64,000 nucleotides of DNA from Diphasiastrum complanatum (lineage: Eukaryota > Streptophyta > Lycopodiopsida > Lycopodiales > Lycopodiaceae). The notes under the pieces were generated by a model that was not told the origin of the DNA, made no database searches, and saw only the letters and a list, made by a program, of their open reading frames with translations. The position numbers and the translations under genes were made by a program. Numbering within the stretch: position 1 is the stretch's first letter; each line of letters opens with the position of its first letter. Of the stretch, positions 38,001 through 49,200 are shown piece after piece. Where the stretch lies: contig CM055111.1 of assembly GCA_029204225.1 (NCBI GenBank), positions 24,035,870-24,099,869 on the forward strand. Direction: 5' to 3'.

Positions 38001-41000
38001 GAAGAGAGAAAAGAGATGGCAGATCTTAGTCCTTCAATGAAGATCCTTAAACCTGCAAAGAAAATCATAAAAACAAACATAAGATGCAAAAGCCCACAAA
38101 GAAACATCATATGGGGAATAAGCGTCCGTGGCAAAAGAAATGTTATAGGTGGAAAGCAACACATTGCTATAAAGATGTCTCTATCTAGACCAATGCCCTA
38201 TCTACTGAGGCGAATCCAAAGATAGCGTGCATGTATATCAAGACCAATGAACTCAATAATAGGCTGTAAAATCTTCCGATACAAGCATGTCACCCCACTT
38301 GAGCCTCTGCCACTTGTGGAACATGTCATTATCCTATATGTTGAGTACCGTCAAAAGCCTAGAAAATCTGGTAAGCCTCTCTCACTACTCTCGTGTGGCT
38401 CAGTAAACAACAATATATCACATTGTGAAAATAAATCAACTAGATTGCCGGTTGTGGATGATAAGTGAATCCCATTACAATTGCACACTCCAATCCTCAC
38501 GTAGTGTCGAAGGGGGCCCCGGATGCTCTCGTGCATGGGGACCCCAATTACCTATTTTTTCTTGTTATCAATATATTTCACTTGGCCATCTCTATAAATA
38601 GCAATCTATCCCAAATCAGAGCAACCTGAAAAGCTTTTCTCCTCTCTTCAACCTGTAATGTTATTATGTAGAAACATAGTTGCCTTTGATTTGGCTTTAA
38701 AATGTGATACCGATCTTTGTTCTTCTACTGATGTAAAGCGGATGATCAATCCCTTTGTTAAAGATAATATCGTCCTACACATTATAAATGACAGTAACCA
38801 GAGGAAGTGTAGAATACATTGAAATCTACCTATGTATGAGCACTTCAAGAATCCTCTTTCTAAAAAAAACCTATATAGTTTGGGGATAAGGGTAGATGAG
38901 TTTATTAGAAATTAGCTTACTAGAGTCAAAGACATTAGAGATCAATTAGCTATTGTTGGTGAAAGAATCCCAAATTTTGATCGTGTTTCTATTACGCTCA
39001 ACTGTTTCTGAAAATCTTACCAAAATTTTGTGATGACCATAAATAAAAGAGAAAGAAGACGTTCATTCTAAGAGCTACATGTCATGCAAATGGATGAGGA
39101 GCTAAGAAGGCTAAATCTCTCTTCAAGAGACGATTTTCAAGAGCAAGCGTTTACTACAAGGAGGAACTTTATGGGGGCTTAAAAGAACAAGAGTTGGCGA
39201 AAATCTTCAATTGTGCCTATGATGGCAAATATGCATATTATTGGAGGTCAAGCAAGCTCTACTTCAAAGAATCCAACAAGCCACGTTTCTAGTTCCTCAA
39301 CAAGGCGAGGTGATTGCAACTATTGTGGCAAATGTGGCCACTTTGCTTTTGAATGCAAAAAAAAGGAGGTAGATTTGAAGAGAAAAAGCCCAAGGAGCAA
39401 TCATCACAAAAACCTTCCACATGGAGGTGATGTGCAACTATTTTCAATATCATCATATTCTCAAGAATTCACACGCAAGTGGTTAATAGATTTTGGAGGC
39501 ACACAACATATGACACCACATAAAGTGCAGTTCATCACATATGAAGACATTCATTCAGTATTACTTATCTAGGGTATTCATACGTTGGGATCTTTCTCGA
39601 TGAGTATATAGGTATCCTTCAGTCTCCTTGTATTTCTACATATAGGCTTGCTGCAGTCAATGCTGATGGTATACACTTTTGGGCCTTATACGCATTAGAG
39701 GCTTTTCATGCTACTGATTCATTTTTACCTCTTGATATTTAGCATTCCTGGTAATTTCGTATAGCTTGGATTTCATTTGGACCCGTTGCTCATGCTACTA
39801 CTTCATTTTAACCTATGGATATATGGCATTCCTGGTTATTACGTATAGCCTGGCTTTCATTTGGACCTGTTGATTGGTGCTAGTTTTTCCATATTATTGA
39901 TCGTCCATGGTGTGGATATCTTGGTTTTCATGATATACCTATGAAACTTGATCTGTTCCTTGAATTGTTGCTCGTTGTTAGGCTTGGCATCTCCTGATAG
40001 CTTGGGTTATTTTCCCTGGCATTTCTAGTTGCTCCATATCGCTTGGTCTCCGATGTTGTTACTAAGTTGCCACTTTTTTCTGGTGTTCCTGGACCATCAA
40101 AGTACCTTGAGAGAGTTTCTTCTCCTTTCTTGGTTATTTTTTGGGGATGTTGCCGCCATGTACTTCAATGTTGCTCACATGTGCTTTGATAATCATTTCC
40201 AGCTACAGGTGGATATTGCTCTGACACTTGCTACTAATGATGCGGATCTTGTTTTAGTATATCAGTTGAGCTTGTTATTCCTCGTTCCAGTGCATTTCTT
40301 CTTTCAGTTATTCCAGTGGCTTCAATTACTACTCTTCCTGATGCTAGTTCTCTGGTTGTCGTCTCCCTGCATGTGACTTTTCTTGTTCTTCTATTCCTCA
40401 CTTCTGCACCTGGTATGTACATTGGGATTGCACTTGCAGCTAGTTCTGATGGGTCATCCGATTCTCCATCCGTTTTTCTGCATCCTATGATGGCTTCGTA
40501 GGTCCATATGAGGTCCTTCTAGATGAGTATTTTGGCTATAGTTTCTCCGTTGGAGCCTCTACTATTTCTAGATTTGCTGCTACTGCTTTCATGCACCATG
40601 TCTTTTTAGATGATGCATTGCTTTCCTGGACCTTATGGATCTCTTGGCATGATGATCTTCTCGCAATACGTGCCTTCAGGATACCGTGTGCCATTGCTAC
40701 TTCTCATTCATGGGCCTTATGGATACCTTGGGCTTTTGACCATGTTGGTGCACATTTCTCCATTCTAGCTATCCTTTGTCAAGATGATCTCTTTATGCTT
40801 CATGTTTCCTGGCATATCGCTTGATCTTCCATGATATTGCAGCGTGACGGTTGTTTGCTTATGTTCCTACTCCTTGGTGTTGGTCTTCTAATGCTGCTAT
40901 CCTTTCTTGGGGCACCTATATCGCTGAGTTTGCACATATAGTTGATAGTTCCATATGCGATTGGGATCAGCATTTGTGTTTTGCAGAATACAGTTTTAAC

Positions 41001-43136
41001 AGTTCGGTTAGTACTAGCACAGGTGTGTCTCCATTTCAGTTGACTAATGGACATTTCCTGCCGCTACCAAGTATTCCACCCCCTCCTGATGATGTTCCTG
41101 TTACTTTATCTTCTTTTCCTACTAACACTCATGATTCTATTATGCAGGCACAACAACATTTGGCGCGAGCTCAACATCGTTCTAAATCCTTGATTGATTG
41201 TCATAGGTCTTTTCTAGAGTTTGCTGAGGGCCAATCTGTTTATGTTCGTTTATCTTTTGCACGTCATAAGTTTGTACAGGGTCGTTCTCTTACTGAGAAA
41301 TTGTCTGCACGTTACTATGGTCCTTTCCAGATTGTGGAAAAACTTAGGCCTATTACTTATCGTTTACAGTTAACTGCTACTACTCGTGCTTGTGACATTT
41401 TTCATGTTAGTCTACTTCGTTTGTCTCTTTTTCCTAGTGAACCTTGTGATCCTTCGTTTCCTATTGATCCTGAACTTTTTCCATTTTTACTTGCTGCTAT
41501 TTTACAAGTTCGGGTCGTTTTACGTCGTCGTCGTCGTCGTCTTATCCAATTTTTGGTCCAATGGGACAATCTTGATTGCTTCATTGTACTGAAAGCGGAT
41601 ATCCGCGACTGTAGGGGATTCAGCTTTTGGACTGACACCACAAGCACGAAATGTATAACCCAGGAAAGAAAACGACAATACAACGGTACTAAAGTAGCTC
41701 TAGTAGTTAAAATTTATAGCCCACATTGAGGACAATGTTTTAGAAGGGGGAATTGTTATGGACACGCATTATGGTCCATACTTCTCTACTTTCTACAGTA
41801 TTAGTGGACACACAATTTATATTACATGTGACGGGCCTAGAAATATAGGAGGTAAGGTTTGTGCACTATAAATAGCCACTAAGGCTGGTCATTTGCTAGT
41901 TTTGATCATTTTGAGTCTTGGGCTTCTCGTAGGGGAGTTGTACTATTTTGGAGATCTTAGTTGGAGATCTGCCTGAGCTATCGGCGGCCATTGATATTTA
42001 TACAGTTTCTTAGTTGGAGAATGCTATGTGAATGCCTTTTGCTGTTTTTTATGCATCATTGATACTACTACTTGTGAATCCGTTCATAACAATATTGATG
42101 CAATGGACATGGGTATTATCGGGACTTCACATATGACCTTGGACCTGTAACTACTTAAGGGGGTAAGCATTTACGTCATTTTGGAGGAGCCCATGAGCTC
42201 AACATTTTTTATGGCTTAGCTGGTTGGCCTGACACTGGGGGATTTACTTGCCACCCTCATGGGTGTGAAGTTTGGGGTGGTAGCATACCTCATGCTGAAT
42301 GGACTAAAATCGAGAGGGCATAAAAGAGGTTCCTGTCTTCTTATTTAAGTGTCATACAAACTAAAACATATGCTATCTTGTTGGCTGGTCATATGTACTT
42401 CCGTTGAAAGTGGTCGCATTGCTTGGAACAATCAAATATTTGGAAAGGATAGACACCTTACAAGATGATCATCTCTCAAAGATAGCGGTTCAAAATTGTG
42501 TGCTCCCTCAAAGACTAAGCAATGGTTGGTGGCTGGACATTGTAAATGCTGAATTATTGGAAAATCCAGCATTGTGGAGAAAAACTTTACAGAGAAAATC
42601 TGTAAGAGGAAAATGCAAAAGTACAAAGATTGGTTCAATTCTATACTTAGGGGACCCGTACAAAGGAATATCGAGGTGGACATCTCTATGTCCAAGAAGC
42701 AGGCCAAATTGAAATATGCACAAATTCACACGGGCTTAGATCGTAAACAGAAGATAGTGTTTATCCAAACCTTCCTTGGGAGGTACGTACATGCTTACTT
42801 CGAAAAGATGATCAAGTGGAAATGGAGCATTAACATCCTCTTTTATTGTGGCCACCTTCAACCATTCAAAAAAGACTTCAAACTTCAAAGGACTCTTCAA
42901 TGAGCCCTCGCTTTCTATGGCTAGTTTCTTTACTCATGATAACCTTAGCATGCTTTGTAGCTTTGTCATTTAAGCTAATGAAATACATAAGAATATGTTG
43001 AAACCACCCAATTAGACATGATCCTTTAAAGAGTTTTATTTTTAAGTTCATTTATCGGATGTGAAAGGCATTGGCATTGTACTTGTTACTTGGTTGCATA
43101 GACCTTTTGGTCGTCATGGATGTTAATAAGGTAATC

Positions 43137-43201
<65 letters not shown>

Positions 43202-46200
43202 AGTACAAATAGACAGACAGGTTTACTAAACATTGATACAAAAACGATGTTAGTAACTTAGAACATTGTAGAATCTTGTTTATTGTGAGCAACTAATAAC
43301 CTAATCTGTGGGCTTTTTCAGCAAGTACGCCTAGGTAGCGTGTCACTCTGGCTATTTTCGCATTTGAATACTCTTGCAGGTCGCTTGCTTCTTGTCTAAG
43401 CTCCAAAAAATCATCTCTTGTGGTCTGCAAAACGCTAGAAAAAGGCAACAAGTCATTTCTTGCCAATATGCTAGAACCAAGCTTTGCATTTCTCTATAGG
43501 TTCACTTTCAATCAAAAAAATAGGCCCACACAAAAATTACTTGACTACTTATGTCGATCTTTTTAGTACTTAGAAATTCATCTTGGGACTTTACCCAATA
43601 TAGGTAGTAATTATAGCAATTAGCTTTTGCCCTTTTGCTATTTGCTTTAGGCTCTTAGCTTTTCTCATTGATTATCGAATCTATTTAAGTAGGTTGGCCA
43701 CCCCACCACAATAATTCCATTCAATTCTATTATGCTAGAGCAATTGCTCAATTCTCCTATGATCTGAATTCTCTCTATGCTTGGTTTCGTGTGAGTGCTA
43801 CCTGTGCTCGCTTGAGTGGGGGTGTTGGAGGATGCAAGCTACACACAGTGGGCTGCTTCCGTAAAGGCACCAAAAGAGTGCATTTATCCCATAAGTAAGT
43901 GGAGACTAAAACATCACCCACATATAAGCACATAGTAGACACAATACCCTTGTCCCCTGGTACCAACCCTTTTGGGGTCAAGTGAGAAAAAGGCGGGTGG
44001 CTAGGCGGTGGGGTTGGGATCCCACACGCGGCCCGCAGGTGCGCACAATGCACGACATCGTCTACTGGACCAGATTGTTGCCGCTTTCCGTTGCCGACAA
44101 ACTCTGACATGGTATCAGAGCCATAGAAGAAAAGCTCATCATATCATCAACTTGTCAGTTAGAGATATAATTATACCTCATATCAGAGATGTTGCTAGAC
44201 CCAAGGAGGCTTGGGATATACTGAAGAACTTGTATGAGACGGTAAATCAATCACGAATCTTATTCTTGACTAATAAGCTTCATACATTGAAGATGGGTAC
44301 AGTGAATTAGTAACGGACTACTTTACTCGGGTGAAAGATCTGAGAAAACAATTTATTGTCGTTGGAGAAAGTGTTCAAGATTCAGTGTTGGTATCCATTG
44401 TGCTTAATAGTCTACCTTTGACCTATCAGAACTTTGTAATGATGCTATCGTTAAGAGAAACGAGGCCTTCTTTTGATAAGCTAAATGCCATCTTACTACA
44501 ATTATACGACAAAATACTATCAATAGGGATGATTTCAAGGAACAAGCATTTCTGGCAAAGAAGCAAAGTTCCAAGAAGGGTGGCAAAGGGAAGAAGAAGA
44601 AGAAGAAGAAGCAAGATATGGAGGAGAATCAATCAAATCGGTCAGAAGATGGAAAGAAAGTGGTTCAAAAAGGAAACTGCTTTATTTGCGGAAAATCAGG
44701 ACATTATGCAAAGGAATGTTGGCATAACAAGTTCAAGAAAAAGCAGGACAGGAATTTTGCTGAAGAGTACAAGTTCAACTACCTTCAGGGAAGATTGGAA
44801 ACATAAAGGATGTGCTTTATGTACCAAGAATCAAGAAAAACTTACTCTCAGTATCAGCTAAAGCAACAGTGGATCATCATGCAAGTGTTGCGGCTACTGG
44901 ATCATTGAGTAAGTTATGGCACGAGAGGTTTGGACATCTGAATTACAAAAGTCTACAAGTCTTGAGGAAATTTAACATGGTTACAAGTTTACCTCAAGTT
45001 GTTTCTGATCACAAGGTTTCTGAAGGCTGTGTCTTAGGCAAGCATCATATGAAGAAATTTTTGCCTAGTACATTCAGGGCGAAAAATGTTCTAGAACTTG
45101 TTCATACAGACTTGTGTGGTCCTATGAAGACTCAATCTTATGGGGGAGCAAGTTACTTTATGGTGTTTGTGGATGACTATTCTAGGAAGACATGGATCTA
45201 TCTTCTGAAGAATAAGGGTGAAGCTTTCAAGTATTTCACGTGGTTTAAGACAAGTGGAGAAAGAAACAGATAGACAAATTAAGATACTTCGCTCGGACAA
45301 AGGGGAAGAGTATCTTTCTACGGAATTTCAGGTGTTTTGCAAGGATCATGTTATAAAGAGACAATTTGCAAACACGGACACGCCTCAACAAAATGGAGTT
45401 GCGGAAAGAAAGAACCGGTCTATAGTGAAACTGCGAGGAGTATGCTCAAGAGTAAAAATCTTGCAAATATGTTTTGGGGTGAAGCAGTTAAGACGGCGGT
45501 TTATCTTTTGAATAGAAGTCCTACAAAGATTGTAGAGAATCGAACTCCAAAGGAAGCTTACACGGATCGGAAGCCAGATGCAAGTCATTTGAGAGTGTTT
45601 GGGAGTATTGCTTATTCTTACATACCTAAGGATTCAAGGAGCAAATTGGATTCTAAGGCGACCAAGTGTTTATTTCTTGGATATTGATAATCAAGAGAAG
45701 GGATACAGGTTATATGACTTGGAGGGTAAGAAAATAATCATAAGTAGGGATGTAGTCTTTGATGAGGAGGCAACTCATAAAGATACAGAGATATATTTTG
45801 ACAAGGATCAAGAAGGAGGAATCCCTATATTAGGTGATGAGTTATTACAGGAACCTGAATCGACACATGTATCGCCTACGCCAATTCAAGAACCTAGAGT
45901 GACTTTGGTTAATATAGGAAAGAGGAAGGAGAGATCAAGTACATGGGATACTTATTCACCTCCTACTTCACCAGGCAGGAAGCATCCTACATCAGAAGCT
46001 AGAAGATTGCCTAGATGGTACTATGAAACTATCAAGGATAGTGTCATTACAAAATAGTGAGAGTCCAGTACGCATGGAACTAGGAGATCGGTTAGACTTG
46101 AAAAGCAACATGACGATCAAGATCGACAGGACGTTCGGCAGAAGGATCATCATGAAGATAGGGATGTACATTTTGCATATATGGCCACAGTATTAGAAAC

Positions 46201-49200
46201 CAAGGATCCATCTACTTTCAGAAAGGCTGAAAAAGAGGATATTTGGAGGAAAGCTATGGATGAGGAGTACGACTCAATCATGAAGAACCAGACTTAACGA
46301 CTTGTTCAGTTACCTACAGGTAAAAAGGCCATTGGATGCAAGTGGTTCTATAGAACTAAGTACAAATCAGATGGTTCTATAGATAAACATAAGGCAAGAT
46401 TGGTGGCAAAAGGTTATGCTCAATGGGAAGGGATTGACTATGAGGAAACTTTTGCACCAGTTGCTAAGTCTACTACTATGAGGACTATTTTATCATTGGT
46501 AGCTCAGTTTGGATGGGATATTCAACAAATGGATGTAAAGAGTGCATTCCTGAATGGATTTCTAGAGGAAGAAGTCTACATGGAGCAGCCAGAGGGATAC
46601 ATAGTAGCAGGACATGAAGACAAGGTTTGCAGGTTGGACAAGGCACTATATGGACTTAAGCAGGCACCCAGGGTGTGGTACACGAGGATTGACACATACT
46701 TTGAGGAGCTTGGCTTTAATATGATAGTGGATGTAAGCTTCCTAAAGCTGAGGAAGATCCAGATGTAGATGAGACGTTATATAGAAAGCTTGTTGGAAGC
46801 TTAATCTATCTAACTACTACAAGACCAAATATTGCTTATGCTGAGAGTGTGGTTAGTCAGTTTATGGCTAAGCCTAAGCAGATTCATTGGAAAGCTGCTA
46901 AGCGAATACTCAAATATATCCAAGGCACTTTGAGATTTGGTATTCTCTATGGTAGACAGGATGATTTGAAACTACAGGGATGTGTGGATGCTGATTGGGC
47001 TGGAGATGTGGAAGACCGAAGATCTACTACAGGTTATGTTTTTAGTCTTGGTTCTGGTGCTATCTCTTGGAGTTCAGGGAAGCAGCATACTATTGCTTTA
47101 TCATCTACAGAGGCAGAATATCGAGCTACTACGAGTGCAACATGTGAAGCAATATGGTTGCGGAGGGTTCTACATGATCTACATATGGTACAAGATTCAC
47201 CTACGGTACTTCAATGCGACAATCAGAGTTGTATTAAATTGGCGAAAAATCCAGTTTTTCACAGTATGACAAAGCATATTGAAGTACAACAACACTTCAT
47301 CAGAGAGAAAATTCAAAGTGATGAAGTGGAGCTTATCTATTGCCCTACGGAAGAGCAAGTTGCAGATATCTTTACCAGAGGTCTTGGCAAAGAAAAATTT
47401 CAGAAGTTTAGAGAACTTCTAGGAGTAATAGATAACAAAGTAAACATTAAGGGGGAGTGTTAGGAATTAATGTTTATTTTAATACCCCTTGATGATAGTT
47501 TGGCCATGCCTGCGTGCTATTTTTAGGGGCCATTCTATTTATAGTAAATTCGTTTTTTAAGGCTTATACAACGAAATTAGGATCTATTTAGTACTTAGAA
47601 ATTCATCTTGGGACTTTACCCAATATAGGGAGTAATTATAGCAATTAGCTTTTGCTCTTTTGCTATTTTCTTTAGGCTCTTAGCTTTTCTCATTGATTAG
47701 AGAATCTATTTAAGTAGGCTGGCGCCCCACCACAATAATTCCATTCAATTCTATTATGCTAGAGCAATTGCTCAATTCTCCTATGATTTGGATTCTCTCT
47801 ATGCTTGGTTTTGTGTGAGTGCTAGTAGGACTAGTATCTTCATCTAGAATTTGTATCACAAATTCTGACAACATCTCATACTAATTTTAGCTTGAAATAC
47901 AAAAAAAGGTTAGCTATTACATAGAAATCAAAAAAGCTACTAGAAGACTATAAATAGAAATTAAGGACACTCATTTGATAGCTTTTTCATTACTAAGATG
48001 CTTGGGCTCTTCGTGGAAATAATCTATAGGTGTAGGAACAACGAGGAACTTCAAGTGGACTTTAGAGTTGGTCAATAAAATAGAAGTTTAGAGAGATGAT
48101 TTTAGGGTTTTGGTATGCTTTATAGGTAGTGCACATTTCTATGTCTAGGGGTCTTGTTGAGCATCATACACTAAAGGATTCAAAATGGCATGACTAGCTT
48201 TTGTGTATAGTTCCCTATACAAATTTCTAGAGAAATCACAATAAGATTGAATTACCGATGGCCCCAAAGTTCCAAAGTTCCCCTAAGTAGATTTCCTTTA
48301 GGTGAGTCACTCGAACCTTCAATAACAAGCAATCCATTTTATTCCCAGTAAGTTGCTATCAATAATTTGTTGCTTAGTGTGAATTTGTCCCCAAAAACAA
48401 GGGGACTAGCGATGTTTCGGGCTATTATTCATAATCTCTCAATTTTTTCCCAACAAAAATGCCAAGACTAAAGAATATGTGCACTGTTCAAGTATGACGC
48501 ATAGCGACTATAGAAGTCCTAGCACCACTCAAGCTTCAAGAGCCATTATTGAAACTTTTCAAGACCTCTTTCGATAGGGATATTGCATCCTAGCTCAAAC
48601 TAGATTTTGTGAAGCCCATAAACAAAGACAAGTATCATGTGCCCTAGTGACATGTAGCAACATTAAAATCTTCCAAAATATTTTTGCGGGGCTCTTATTC
48701 CCATGATTGCCCAACTTTTGGACCATAGTTGTGTCGAACCGCGGTTCAAATCGCCAATTCAAATCGGCCCAGTTCGAACCGTTGTTTTGGTTCGAACCGG
48801 TTTTAAAAAAATGGTTCGAACCATTTTTTTGGCATTTTCCAAAGGACTATCTTTCATCATGCCAAAAAAAACAGTTTGAACCATTTTTTTGGCATTTTCC
48901 GAAGGACTATCTTTCTAGTCATGCCAAAAAAACGGTTCAATTTTTTCAAAGGACTATTTTTTCTAGTCATGTATGGAAGTAGCTACTAGCTAATGTCACT
49001 GATGAAATCAAATAGATCATAGCTAGAACTACAGGCAACAGATGGATCAAGAACCCTAAATCACAAGTGACATGTATTGTTAGGTAACAAGACTCAGGAG
49101 TTGGAAGTTCAAAGCCACGTCAAAATTCACTATCGATTAATCACGAATTCAAAATTATAATTGAAGGGTAGAAATTAAGGGGGGGAACCCTAAAACCGAT

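Larger units (their letters stand above)
43558..47870 (+). mobile_element. Ty1/copia element, defective
   Basis: It has an altered left LTR (43558-44109), PBS TGGTATCAGAGCC (44110-44122), gag, integrase, RT and RNase H in copia order, a purine tract (AAGGGGGAG) and a right LTR (47458-47870). The left LTR lacks about 100 bp at its 5' end and about 290 bp of unrelated sequence (43801-44095) replaces part of its 3' half. The gag N-terminus, protease and RT active site are deleted. It lies in kinesin intron 1, opposite to the gene. Confidence 0.92.

Noticed and set aside
40029..40824. Hydrophobic ORFs resembling membrane proteins
   Set aside because: T-rich degenerate repeat sequence gives Leu/Phe-rich translations; frames are short and overlapping with no recognised family.
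48707..48982. ORF with repeated [19 protein letters not shown] units
   Set aside because: The protein repeat follows from the 60-bp DNA tandem repeat; no homologue or codon constraint is evident.
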